NCBI RefSeq assembly: GCF_017742245.1
Contig: NZ_JAGHKO010000024.1
Span: 310,001-374,000, forward strand
Source: Niastella soli
GTDB taxonomy: Bacteria > Bacteroidota > Bacteroidia > Chitinophagales > Chitinophagaceae
Length of the DNA stretch: 64,000 nt
Reading direction: 5' to 3'
A model generated the notes under the pieces. That model had not been told where the DNA came from. It worked only from the letters and a program-made list of their open reading frames with translations, and made no database searches. Every line of letters starts with the position of its first letter. Position 1 is the stretch's first letter. The translations under genes and the position numbers were made by a program. Positions 35,239 through 44,235 of this stretch are shown here, piece by piece.

Positions 35239-36279
35239 CTATTTCAAAGAAAATACTTCCCTGTCATAAACTTTTGATAACGAATCAAGCGGTACGCTCT
35301 TCTCTCTTACATAATAAATTTCCAGCTTTTTGAATGCTTCATTGGCCACCCAGGCATTAAGTCCGCGCTGGTAAATATACCTGGCATATTGTTCCTGAGT
35401 AAGCACCGTGTAAACGAGTGGTGCAATATCCCGGTCAATAAACTGGATCCCCGGCCGGCCATTGTATTTACTGCAGTTTAAAAGCTTATTGGTTATCGTT
35501 TGCTTTAATAACTCTTTTTGTCTGTTCGATAACCGTACAATAGTATCCATTTCTTTTACAAACAGGTCAAAAACGCCCGCCGTATCGGTTGGGTATCGTT
35601 CCGTCCATTTTGTATAGTTGTTGCGTACGAGGTGTTTCCAGCTTTCAGGAGAAGCATTATTTTGCAACAATTGCATTTTCTCAAGATTCTCCTTTTTCAG
35701 TTCCACGAACTTGTCTACGCTGCCATACTTATTTACAAGTAACGGTTGGATACCACTATAGACCTGCAAACCGGCATCCACAAATTGTAATTGCCGCTGG
35801 TTAACGAATGCTATCTGTTTCATCCTTGATTCTTCCATTAACAGATCAATTGAAAACAGCCTTTTCTCAAAACCCGCTTTCTCAACCATGTTAACCCACT
35901 GCGGCACATTTTCGCTGCCGCCATATTCTCCAATGGTCATAAATGACGGCGTGCGCAACCCTTGTTTTTCAATTACCACCACTACTTGGTTATCTTTTCT
36001 CAGCAAGGCACGGTAATAATTGGTATCTATCTGCATATTATCAATAGCACTGCTATCAACAATCACCTGCTGGGCGGTCCCGGTAAATTGGCACTGTGGT
36101 ATTATAATAACCTGAATGGTGTTTGTCAGGAATTCTTTTACCCGGCCTTCTTTTGCCGCATCCTGAAGAATGACCTGTTTAAGCGTGGTCTTATAACGGT
36201 CAAGCTCCTTTTCCAGCTTTTCCTGGGCAAACATAGGTGCCGAAAAAGCGCCCAGCAGAATCAGCCATAAAAATTTCAT
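35239..36279 (-). CDS. Exported helical protein of unknown function (operon gene 6)
   Basis: A 346-residue exported protein starting MKFLWLILLGAFSAPMFAQE (signal peptide about 1-18; start at 36279). The mature part is mainly alpha-helical and ends with LTQEQYARYIYQRGLNAWVA and a charged tail. I recognise no domain. In tone it resembles the 437-residue protein at 38872, which also ends in an L-s/t-x-(D/E)-Q-Y block followed by a helix (LLSEDQYLKLLGI), so the two may be distant relatives. It is the last gene of the six-gene set and ends 25 bp before a strong terminator. Function unknown. Confidence 0.8.
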   Translation of the reverse strand: MKFLWLILLGAFSAPMFAQEKLEKELDRYKTTLKQVILQDAAKEGRVKEFLTNTIQVIIIPQCQFTGTAQQVIVDSSAIDNMQIDTNYYRALLRKDNQVVVVIEKQGLRTPSFMTIGEYGGSENVPQWVNMVEKAGFEKRLFSIDLLMEESRMKQIAFVNQRQLQFVDAGLQVYSGIQPLLVNKYGSVDKFVELKKENLEKMQLLQNNASPESWKHLVRNNYTKWTERYPTDTAGVFDLFVKEMDTIVRLSNRQKELLKQTITNKLLNCSKYNGRPGIQFIDRDIAPLVYTVLTQEQYARYIYQRGLNAWVANEAFKKLEIYYVREKSVPLDSLSKVYDREVFSLK

Positions 36280-36297
36280 ATATCTCATACAACAAAT

Positions 36298-37308
36298 TTA
36301 TTTTTTACAACCTGAAATGGGATAGGCGTACAGTGCCTGGGAACCGGTGTTCCAATCGTTATACAAGATGGATGACTGCACTCCGGTCTCGGGATCTACA
36401 TAATACAGGCGACGGTTATTGGGACTTGAATTCTCATCATACCCAATGATCACTACGCTATGATACCCCTGGCTATTTTGAATGGTGGTCAGGATCGGCT
36501 TTCCGGCATCCAGATAGTCGATGGCAAATCCGTTATAAGTCTCCGTATTAAATTCAGCATTTACATAGCCCGACATTTCACTTAATGGTATGCCATTCGC
36601 CTCAACATCTGCCCCCGAATGACTACTCTCATAATCACTAATATACCAGTTTTCACTATGACTGCCACCACATACTACTTCATTCAAATACGACATAGTT
36701 GTAGGAACGCAGGTCATTTGGGAGTTTTGTACCCTGATCCTCAATTTAATATTCTTCTTTACATATTTGGGCTTTGGCTTATCTTCTACAGGCGGCGGAT
36801 CAAGGATCGGGTCAGGATAACTGTAACCTGGATCATACCCGGTTATATAGGGGTCGTATTTATATACCATCTCATTCATAAGCCATGACCAGTCTGTATC
36901 ATCCACATCGTAACCGGAATTTGATGAGGCCGTAACTGTTACCGCATCGAGCCACCCCCAGTCAATGCCATCGTCGGTGTGTGTATTTGCATATACGTAC
37001 ACCGTTTCAAGGAATGTCCAGCTGCCATCATCAGCCCCCACATCCCAGGCATCATCCTCAAACCAGCTATTGAAATCATCCTCAATGTCCTGATAAAAAT
37101 CATCATAAAATCCACCATCGTCCAGAATACCTGAAAATTCTTCATCGGTCATATCATCCCACCAATCGTCCCCAAAGTCGTCATCCCAGTCATTCTCTTC
37201 ACCCATATCCTGGGCCATTGCTGAGGGGGTGGCCAGTTGTAACGAGCCATTATTGATGTAAGGCACCAACCCCAGCAGTAGTATAGTTAAAAATAGTAAC
37301 TTTTTCAT
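36298..37308 (-). CDS. Secreted C39-like cysteine peptidase with acidic repeat region
   Basis: A 336-residue exported protein. A signal peptide (about 1-32, cleavage near AMA-QD) leads into a very acidic, Trp-rich segment (34-92) with hardly any basic residue. Next come three imperfect repeats of 19 to 25 residues (93-111, 112-135, 136-160) with the core D-D-x-x-W-x-(W/F)-L-x-x-V, then a Pro-rich linker. The last 150 residues have the papain-like C39_2 pattern: Cys200 in QMTCVPTT, His283 in GYHSVVIIGYD and Asp305 in YYVDPETG. C39 peptidases cleave leader peptides or act as surface proteases; here no ABC transporter is fused or nearby. The substrate is unknown. Confidence 0.78.
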   Translation of the reverse strand: MKKLLFLTILLLGLVPYINNGSLQLATPSAMAQDMGEENDWDDDFGDDWWDDMTDEEFSGILDDGGFYDDFYQDIEDDFNSWFEDDAWDVGADDGSWTFLETVYVYANTHTDDGIDWGWLDAVTVTASSNSGYDVDDTDWSWLMNEMVYKYDPYITGYDPGYSYPDPILDPPPVEDKPKPKYVKKNIKLRIRVQNSQMTCVPTTMSYLNEVVCGGSHSENWYISDYESSHSGADVEANGIPLSEMSGYVNAEFNTETYNGFAIDYLDAGKPILTTIQNSQGYHSVVIIGYDENSSPNNRRLYYVDPETGVQSSILYNDWNTGSQALYAYPISGCKK

Positions 37309-37324
37309 TGGTTGCGTTTAAAGG

Positions 37325-38767
37325 TTATTGCTTTACTATCATAAGAGTTTTGGAAACACCATTGCTCACCAACCGCACAACATAATTTCCGGCTGGCGCA
37401 TGTAACGGTAACGATCTGCGGTAAGTACCTGGCAGCAACCTTTCGGCAGGTTCCGTATAAATGGTACGGCCCTGCAGGTCCAGAACGCTTAACGCAACCC
37501 CAGCTTCTTTATCTAAGCGGAAACTGATAGTAGTTGCCTGGTTAAATGGATTGGGATACGCCTGTAATTGGCCAATAGCGCTGATCAGCGGCAGGTTGGT
37601 GACAGTTTCCGGCGATTTTTTCACCAGTAATAACGAGAAGGGCTTTCCTGGTTCTCCCCGGTTTGCCGAATACGTTTGAAGATTACCGGCAACGTATATG
37701 CTATCGCCCTTTTGCACCAGTTGTAAGGCAGCCTGTTGAAACGTAAAAGTTTCCGGTTTAACCGGACTGTACCGATAAATGCGGTCATACCCCGTATTGC
37801 TGAAAACAAGGGCATTTTCTGTAAGCTGCGCATGGATCTCAGTGGTCAGTGATTCGTCTTCCTCTCTCCAGGTCCCGGTCACTTCGGTCCCATTCAGCGT
37901 AAGGGTCACATTTACGGTAGCATAGGCGGTTACATGTGTTCCGCTCCAATCATACTTGATCGCATATCCTGTATAATCACCGCCAAGATCTTTTACTGGC
38001 ACATTGTGTTGGATGCGCTGGTACCGCGAGCCCGATTCACCGGAGAGGGTGCTCACTGAAAATGCCTGCACGAGTGCAGGGGCTGACAATGGTTGAATAG
38101 GGTTCTCCGGATCTTTAATAGCAAGCTCTTCCCTTGCCTGGGCACTTCCATGTATAGCCGCCCGCATCAGGTAGCGACGGGCGCTATCAAGATTGCGAAT
38201 GGTGCCATACCCATTGCGAAAACAAAGACCCGTAAAATACATAGCGGGAACATAATTCTGTAAGGCAGCTTCGTAAAACAGCGAAAAAGCCTGCTGATAA
38301 TTCTGGGTACAGCCCAGCCCTTTATAAGCCAGGTAAGCTAAATTGTACCTGCCAGACAAATCACCTGCAGCCGAAGCTTTTTCATAATAGCTACGCGCTT
38401 TAGAATAGTCGATAGGAGTGCCCTGTCCTTTGCGATATACTTCCCCCAGGTTGCACCAGGCTTTTGAATACCCGTTCTCAGCAGCTTTATTAAACCATTC
38501 TATAGCAGCTGTCTGGTTAACAGGTATCCCTGTTCCTTTACTGTACATCAATGCCAGCTCATACATTGATTGTACATTTCCCTGTTGCGCATTTTGCAGG
38601 TGAAGCGATTGCGCCTTTCCGGGATCATAAGGCTTTCCGCCCATACCTCGCAGGTATTGCCGCGCCTCCTTTACTATTAATTCCTGAGAAGGAGGCTGCT
38701 CCTTGTTGTTCTGCGCATGAACAATGCCACAGACAAAAAGCAAAGAAACAAGTAATTGTTGTCTCAT
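37325..38767 (-). CDS. Sel1-repeat protein with type IX secretion sorting domain
   Basis: A 480-residue exported protein. After the signal peptide (MRQQLLVSLLFVCGIVHA), four to five Sel1-like TPR repeats (about 60-220; AMYELALMYSKGTG-type units, for example GNVQSMYELALMYSKGTGIP and YSKAWCNLGEVYRKGQGTP) form a solenoid. A beta-rich domain (about 235-385) follows. The last 78 residues are a T9SS type A sorting domain: QAYPNPFNQATTISF, ALSVLDLQGRTIYTE, GTYRRSLPL and NYVVRLVSNG. It is therefore expected on the cell surface or outside. Sel1 solenoids bind proteins; the partner is unknown. Confidence 0.85.
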   Translation of the reverse strand: MRQQLLVSLLFVCGIVHAQNNKEQPPSQELIVKEARQYLRGMGGKPYDPGKAQSLHLQNAQQGNVQSMYELALMYSKGTGIPVNQTAAIEWFNKAAENGYSKAWCNLGEVYRKGQGTPIDYSKARSYYEKASAAGDLSGRYNLAYLAYKGLGCTQNYQQAFSLFYEAALQNYVPAMYFTGLCFRNGYGTIRNLDSARRYLMRAAIHGSAQAREELAIKDPENPIQPLSAPALVQAFSVSTLSGESGSRYQRIQHNVPVKDLGGDYTGYAIKYDWSGTHVTAYATVNVTLTLNGTEVTGTWREEDESLTTEIHAQLTENALVFSNTGYDRIYRYSPVKPETFTFQQAALQLVQKGDSIYVAGNLQTYSANRGEPGKPFSLLLVKKSPETVTNLPLISAIGQLQAYPNPFNQATTISFRLDKEAGVALSVLDLQGRTIYTEPAERLLPGTYRRSLPLHAPAGNYVVRLVSNGVSKTLMIVKQ

Positions 38768-38871
38768 CTCTGTCGGTTTTTTGGTTAAATAAAAAATGGT
38801 ATTTGGTCAGTTATGGGAATAGGGGGCCTCTCCGTGATATGTACACGGAAGCAGTATTTCAACAGGTAGTA

Positions 38872-40185
38872 TTACCATTTAATGGTACCGGGTACGGGCG
38901 TTTCAGCGGCTTTCTCTGTAGTTTCAGGTCTTCTGCGAACTGATTTTAACCGGCGAAGCGCTGCCGGCATATTGTTGTCAACAACTTTTATTTCCGCATT
39001 CTGGCGTATCTTATCGTCGGCATAACGGTCACGTGCAACCAACCGGCTAATATTGTATAGTAAAAATTCACGCACTGTTTTTGCGCTATCCAGTTCGGCA
39101 GACATACCCCGTTTCACCAGCTCATCCCAATCGCCATACGACCATTTTTCCGCCTGCGGTCTATTAATTATGCCCAGTAGTTTCAGGTATTGGTCTTCCG
39201 ATAATAACGCAGTAATATGCTCAGCTTCAAACGGGGCGCCATCAAATTTGCCAAGCGGATTTTTTACCATGAACTCCGCCTGCATTTTTTCCAGCGCATA
39301 AGCCCGCTCCAGCAACGTATCTACCTGGCCAGACCGTAAATTCAGCGACAACCTGTTTTTTATGGCAATGGAGAATTTTGAGGTGTAGGCAAAAGTGCCA
39401 TCCCTTTTTAAAGCCAGACTGATCAACGAATCATAATAATTTACGGCCTTCTTCATCAGACTGTCCTTGTAACCGGTATAAGTGGGGAAAGCGTAATTGA
39501 TAACTGATACACTCCGTTCTTTACTGTTTATCAGCAAGGCAATTTCTTTCATGGCCTCTTTGGTGACCTGGTATTTATGCGCGAGAACATTTACACCCTG
39601 TATTGCATTAAAGCGCGACTGTTGCTGAATTTCGCCTTTATACAATACGGCATAATAAGTGGTGTCTTTAACAATAAAATGCAGTACATCATTAAAATAA
39701 TCGGCATAACTTTTATCGGTGTTTTCGCGGCATAGCCGTAAAAATGCCGTTTGCAGGGCATGTATGTCTTTTGCCGACAGGGGCTTGATCGCATTAAGCG
39801 CAGCCAGTTGTTTATTCAGGAATACATTCCCTTTTACTACAAATAACATTTTATTTTCCACCGAATCGTAGCGCTGCAGGATGCTGGTTATTTGTTTATC
39901 TAATTGATCGGTACCATGGTAGTCGGCCCAGGCTTTTTTCAATTCCATAGATCTGGAATAATAAAACCTGGTAAGTGATTTTTCCAGATTCGCATCCCCT
40001 TCATATTTTCTGGTTAGAAAAGCCGCAGTAAGGGCCGCTTCTTTCTGCAATTGTTGGTTATCGACAGCGGTTCCGGTGATGGGGTCATTTTTTCCTGCGG
40101 CAGTTTGTGATACGATCGGCTGGGCACACACAGTGACCAGCAAACAGCTGACGAACGAGGTCAGCAGGCGAATAATGCGTTTCAT
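38872..40185 (-). CDS. Exported helical protein of unknown function (operon gene 3)
   Basis: A 437-residue exported protein with a signal peptide (RLLTSFVSCLLVTVCAQ, cleavage near 21-25). The body is rich in long amphipathic helices and contains the blocks LLSEDQYLKLLGIINRPQAE and FLLYNISRLVARDRYADDK. It ends in a basic Pro/Thr-rich tail. No domain is recognised and no catalytic motif was found. The preceding gene encodes a transglutaminase-like protein and the next a Sel1/T9SS protein. Both this and the gene at 35239 seem to be lineage-specific exported proteins belonging to the same operon. Confidence 0.78.
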   Translation of the reverse strand: MKRIIRLLTSFVSCLLVTVCAQPIVSQTAAGKNDPITGTAVDNQQLQKEAALTAAFLTRKYEGDANLEKSLTRFYYSRSMELKKAWADYHGTDQLDKQITSILQRYDSVENKMLFVVKGNVFLNKQLAALNAIKPLSAKDIHALQTAFLRLCRENTDKSYADYFNDVLHFIVKDTTYYAVLYKGEIQQQSRFNAIQGVNVLAHKYQVTKEAMKEIALLINSKERSVSVINYAFPTYTGYKDSLMKKAVNYYDSLISLALKRDGTFAYTSKFSIAIKNRLSLNLRSGQVDTLLERAYALEKMQAEFMVKNPLGKFDGAPFEAEHITALLSEDQYLKLLGIINRPQAEKWSYGDWDELVKRGMSAELDSAKTVREFLLYNISRLVARDRYADDKIRQNAEIKVVDNNMPAALRRLKSVRRRPETTEKAAETPVPGTIKW

Positions 40186-40230
40186 AGTAGGTTTATTTAT
40201 TAATGGTTATGATTACGTGCTTTCCGGTTG

Positions 40231-41790
40231 TTACCACCAGGCCCTTTCCCCGGCATCATTTATGGTAAAAGGCCGTTCCTTGCGCTGCGTATATTCCGGC
40301 ACCAGCAATAACAGGGCATTGCGGGGCACTTTCGTGAATGTCATTTCATGAGTGCCTTCCTGCGCAGTTTGCATCCCGGCCAGTTTCCACTTATTATCCC
40401 AGTAAAAAAGCTTATATTTTTTACCAGCTCGGTAAAACAGGTAGTTATCCTGTTCTTTAATAACAATATCGCGCACCCGCTGCAAGTCGGGCTTTAATGT
40501 TAGGGATTGTTTGCTTTTATTAACAGCAACAGGATAGCCGCATGGCACATTTTTACCTTGTATACAATACATGGGCAGGTACACCGCACCGGTACACATG
40601 TCACTAAACTGCACTGTATTACCTGTCACCTTTCCCCACCAGGTTGGGCGCCATTCCAGGGCATTCAACACTGCCGCAAATGCCACCTTCCTGTTTGGCG
40701 CAGCCTGTTGCAATTGACAGGTGATAGCGATGGTAGGCCAGTATTCGGGCGTAACATCCTTATAATTATAGGTGCGCATAAATCCATCAGGAATATTATC
40801 CACTGCTTCAAAGCCAGCCACTACGTCACGTTGCTTTGCATATGTTACCCTGATCACTTTAGCTGGTTCGCGGGTAAATGTGGTGAACCGTACAGAAGAA
40901 GAGGATACATCAAAACGCAACTGCTTGTGCTCGTTATCCAGTGTGCTGTTAAAAAAATGGCTGCCCGAAGAAGTAGCCCAATAGGTTACCATATCATTGG
41001 TAACAGGAAACCCCTGGCTGCGTAAGGTAAAAACAGTAAGATCGGCAATATCTTCGCATGGTCCTTTTTTCCGCATCAGTAGTTGCATAGGGCCCAGCCT
41101 GGGTAACGGTTCTTTCCGGCTCTCCATTTCATAGGTATTGGTGAACCATTTCTTTATATTGTTGGCCAGACAGGTCAACGTTTCCTGGACCTGTTTTCCT
41201 TTCGCACTATCCTGTACCCAGTTAAAACGTTGCTGATAGGTTTTGCGCCAGTCCTGTAAGGGCTCTATACTTGCCCGATAGGGAAGGAGGTATTCGCAAA
41301 ATTCCTCAAATGAAAGGGTCCGCGCCCAGGGTCGCTTCCACACTTCAAAAGCCCGTTCCACATTATCAATAATAAAAACGGCTTTTATACTATCAATGTC
41401 CCGGTAGCGAACCGATACCGGATGCAAGCCCCGATGCAGTTTTTTTATCCGGTCAAAATCCTGTAAGGCAGTGGCAAAGTCACTATAATTCAATTCATTG
41501 AAAGCTACTTTATTATTTAAACTATCCGCCCAGTAGTAACTGCTGGAATAATGTATGTCCATATTGCCAATTAAAAAACAAACAGCTTTGAATTGTAATG
41601 GGTCCTGCTTTTTATTGAAATAATAAAGAGCTTTCTCTAATTCACTCCGGTTGCGGCCTGCCTTTACCAATACTTTGTCTATCTCTTTTCCATAACTGAT
41701 CGCTTGCTGGCAAACAGCTGCCTGTTGTATTACAGTGAGGACCAACAAGCCAAAAAGCCATTTATATTTCGTGGCAACAGCTTTTGTCAT
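40231..41790 (-). CDS. Transglutaminase-like exported protein
   Basis: A 519-residue exported protein with a signal peptide (WLFGLLVLTVIQQAAVCQQ, about 11-29). The N-terminal third resembles the helical domain of Bacteroidota transglutaminase-like proteins (CEYLLPYRASIEPLQDW, about 160-180). The catalytic core (about 240-320) has Cys in KKGPCEDIADLTVFTLRSQG and His in SSGSHFFNST, with an Asp in LRFDVSSS, giving a Cys-His-Asp triad. The C-terminal part is beta-rich. Enzymes of this fold may crosslink proteins or hydrolyse peptides. In Bacteroidota they often occur with surface-protein or glycan genes; the substrate here is unknown. Confidence 0.85.
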   Translation of the reverse strand: MTKAVATKYKWLFGLLVLTVIQQAAVCQQAISYGKEIDKVLVKAGRNRSELEKALYYFNKKQDPLQFKAVCFLIGNMDIHYSSSYYWADSLNNKVAFNELNYSDFATALQDFDRIKKLHRGLHPVSVRYRDIDSIKAVFIIDNVERAFEVWKRPWARTLSFEEFCEYLLPYRASIEPLQDWRKTYQQRFNWVQDSAKGKQVQETLTCLANNIKKWFTNTYEMESRKEPLPRLGPMQLLMRKKGPCEDIADLTVFTLRSQGFPVTNDMVTYWATSSGSHFFNSTLDNEHKQLRFDVSSSSVRFTTFTREPAKVIRVTYAKQRDVVAGFEAVDNIPDGFMRTYNYKDVTPEYWPTIAITCQLQQAAPNRKVAFAAVLNALEWRPTWWGKVTGNTVQFSDMCTGAVYLPMYCIQGKNVPCGYPVAVNKSKQSLTLKPDLQRVRDIVIKEQDNYLFYRAGKKYKLFYWDNKWKLAGMQTAQEGTHEMTFTKVPRNALLLLVPEYTQRKERPFTINDAGERAWW

Positions 41791-41792
41791 AG

Positions 41793-43652
41793 TTAAAATA
41801 CTTTATCAGCTGGTGAAAGGTTTTTTATTTTATGCAATAGCTTACTAGCTTCCGTCTTATACCCATTGGCTTCCTCTATATTACCTTTTGAAGGCAATGC
41901 AATGATCTGGTTCGCCATCGATATCAGCCGTAAGGTGTCGCCCGACCGGTAGTATAATTTCATCAATGCATACCGGGGTTTTAACCGTTGTGGTTCCAAA
42001 TGCGCAGCCAATTGATATTCAGGAATGGCCTGCCCCCATGTTCCGGTTTGTTCATAACAATAACCCAGCGCATAATGAATGTCGGGATCCGCGCTTATTG
42101 CGCTGGCCTTTTTCAGTACCTGAATGGCCTGTTGATATTTATGGGAAACAAGCAGTATATAGGCATAATTCCGCCAGAAGCTTTCGGCATTGCTTAATGA
42201 GGTATGCAGTAATTGCATCCGTTTGGCAGCTTCTGTTAGCGAGCCTCTTTTTGCCATTATAACCACTTTTTTCAGCAGCACCTGGGCCAGCGCTTCTTTA
42301 TACCAGTGGAACATCAACCATCCATTGCCTGCAATCAATATAATACCTGCTATTTTCAGCATAGCCTGCCTCCACCTGATGGAGATCCGTACCAGAGGCC
42401 TGATGTTATAAACGGGATTCGTGGAGAGTATGACAAAATAGATCAGAAACACACAGTAAACTGGTATGGCCTGGAATGTAAAATTCACCAACGACATAGT
42501 AATAAATGCCGCAACACCGGCATAGGCAACCTGATAAGGCACCTGGACTGTTTCCTTTGGTGCCGCGCCAGTGGCAACAGACTGTTTCTTTTTTCGGCTG
42601 AACCAGGGGAAAAGCAATAAACAACCGCCAAAACATACCTCCAGTAACAAAGCAGGCAATCCACCCTCCACCGTTGTTTCCAACAATTCATTGTATGCCA
42701 TGTTAACATAGCCTGCCCCCTCGGGCAAGGGGGTATTGCCTGAAAGCTGGGCCAGGTACGTAGCCTGGAACAAATTGTAATGCTTTTCAAACTGCCCATA
42801 CCCGTAACCGGTAAGTGGCTTTTCAGTGATCATGCGGCCACTGAGGGCCCACACCAGCTTGCGGCTTTCGGTTGATGCTTTTTTGGTATTATACAACCAT
42901 AAAGTCAGTAGGGTAAACAGGGCTATTGTTCCCGCCACTATGGTGAAACGCTTAAAAAAACTATACGTTCGAAATCGGGCCGCAATCTGATACTTCCCCG
43001 TTAGCAGTATACAGGCTGCTACACCACTGCCAATCAGGGCGGTACGGCATTTAAGCAAAAACAGGGCGGTAACGACCATTATAAGACCGGCCGCCAACAC
43101 GCCCTGCAATTTTCCTTTTCGTTCAAATAGGGTATATAACAAAGGGGGGATACTCAATGCCAGAAACATGGCAGTAACATTGGGATTGACCCATGATCCG
43201 GTAACCACAAAAAGCCGGTTGGTTGAAGGAAGCACCGTTAGCCATTGCAACAGGCAAATACCGGCTTGTAATACGCCCAGGGCTATTATGGTATTAAAGA
43301 TCCATTTCAGGTGATGATTATCAACACGGTTTATAAAGATCAATAAGCCAATTACGAAAAGCAATCCCGCTAAGGCATACGTTGTTTTATAGGTAAAAGA
43401 AGTAAACAAAGAACTACTGATAACCACATACGCGGTAAACAAAGTATATAAGACGAACGGCCAGCTATAAGCGGGTTGGGGATCACGAACAGGCCGTTTC
43501 AACAACCATACAGCACAGAAAGCCGTAAAACCTGTAACCACAATAATATATAGATAATAGGCTGCAAGGGAAGCATTGATAAAATGGCGATGGGTATTGA
43601 TCTGGCTGGCAATAAGGACCATTGCCAACAAGAGTGTAGCAAATCGTTTCAA
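41793..43652 (-). CDS. Wzy/O-antigen-ligase-like membrane protein with TPR domain
   Basis: A 619-residue inner-membrane protein. About ten to twelve hydrophobic helices occupy residues 1-450. The Wzy_C (PF04932-type) block is seen as LVWALSGRMITEKPLTGYGYGQFEKHYN in two pieces (about 267-294), followed by the hydrophobic YNELLETTVEGGLPALLLEV. A C-terminal helical domain (about 470-600) contains three TPR repeats (SADPDIHYALGYCYEQTGTW, AIPEYQLAAHLEPQR). Members polymerise or ligate oligosaccharides to lipid A core or to proteins, as O-oligosaccharyltransferases. It opens the operon, so glycosylation of one of the exported products downstream is a possible link. Confidence 0.87.
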   Translation of the reverse strand: MKRFATLLLAMVLIASQINTHRHFINASLAAYYLYIIVVTGFTAFCAVWLLKRPVRDPQPAYSWPFVLYTLFTAYVVISSSLFTSFTYKTTYALAGLLFVIGLLIFINRVDNHHLKWIFNTIIALGVLQAGICLLQWLTVLPSTNRLFVVTGSWVNPNVTAMFLALSIPPLLYTLFERKGKLQGVLAAGLIMVVTALFLLKCRTALIGSGVAACILLTGKYQIAARFRTYSFFKRFTIVAGTIALFTLLTLWLYNTKKASTESRKLVWALSGRMITEKPLTGYGYGQFEKHYNLFQATYLAQLSGNTPLPEGAGYVNMAYNELLETTVEGGLPALLLEVCFGGCLLLFPWFSRKKKQSVATGAAPKETVQVPYQVAYAGVAAFITMSLVNFTFQAIPVYCVFLIYFVILSTNPVYNIRPLVRISIRWRQAMLKIAGIILIAGNGWLMFHWYKEALAQVLLKKVVIMAKRGSLTEAAKRMQLLHTSLSNAESFWRNYAYILLVSHKYQQAIQVLKKASAISADPDIHYALGYCYEQTGTWGQAIPEYQLAAHLEPQRLKPRYALMKLYYRSGDTLRLISMANQIIALPSKGNIEEANGYKTEASKLLHKIKNLSPADKVF

Positions 43653-44235
43653 GCAATTAGTTTTTGGTATCTGGAAGAAAGACGTTCCATCAATAGCCCC
43701 TTAAAATGAAGGCATATTGATCACAATAACCGATCACCCTATCTTTCTACTATTTTGATAGGTTAAGTTATGAAAAGAAAAAACCCTTACAAATAAAAAT
43801 TGTAACTGTGACGTTTTAAGCCATAAGTGTGCAGTTTTGGGCGATAAGTGTGCAATTTACTTTTATCCTACAGCCCTCTGTATAAAAACATTTTTAACCA
43901 ATGGCGCATTTTAGGGTACACAAAATGGTTATAGCTAAACCGATCAAATTACCACTTTACCAAAACATAAATCCTGCCTGCGATACATAGCATAAAATAA
44001 CCATATCTATGGAAGTAATTGGTCCTTGTCTTTAAAGCCTTCTGGGGAAAGCATTAAAAAGGAAAACTGATTCTGGTCACCTTATTTAATACTAAAACGA
44101 ATAGGCAGCCCCTCTCTATTTTATCAGTACGTTAAGAAGCCAAAAAAGGTATAAATACCCATTTTTCTGATTTTGTTGATTGGTACATTTATAAGGGAAT
44201 TGTGAATTACACAACTCCAGTTAAACCCATTATTT
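43653..44235. other. Divergent intergenic region with repeats
   Basis: 583 bp without a recognisable gene, between the divergent O-antigen-ligase-like gene and the DUF2278 gene. It contains three direct repeats at a 21-bp spacing (listed separately), a short hairpin CCTATC/GATAGG near 43738-43763, and an inverted repeat TTGTG-aatta-CACAA at 44200-44214. A TTTTG followed by TACATTTA near 44171-44191 may be the promoter for the gene at 44236. Confidence 0.6.
43802..43864. promoter_or_regulatory. Three direct repeats with 21-bp period
   Basis: Units begin at 43802, 43823 and 43844. The second and third share ATAAGTGTGCA(G/A)TTT (43823-43837 and 43844-43858); the first is weaker (GTAACTGTGACGTTTT). 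A 21-bp period places the sites on one face of the helix. Paired direct repeats of this spacing are typical of LytTR-type response-regulator sites. They lie 150-210 bp upstream of the minus-strand operon start. Regulator identity is inference. Confidence 0.6.
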
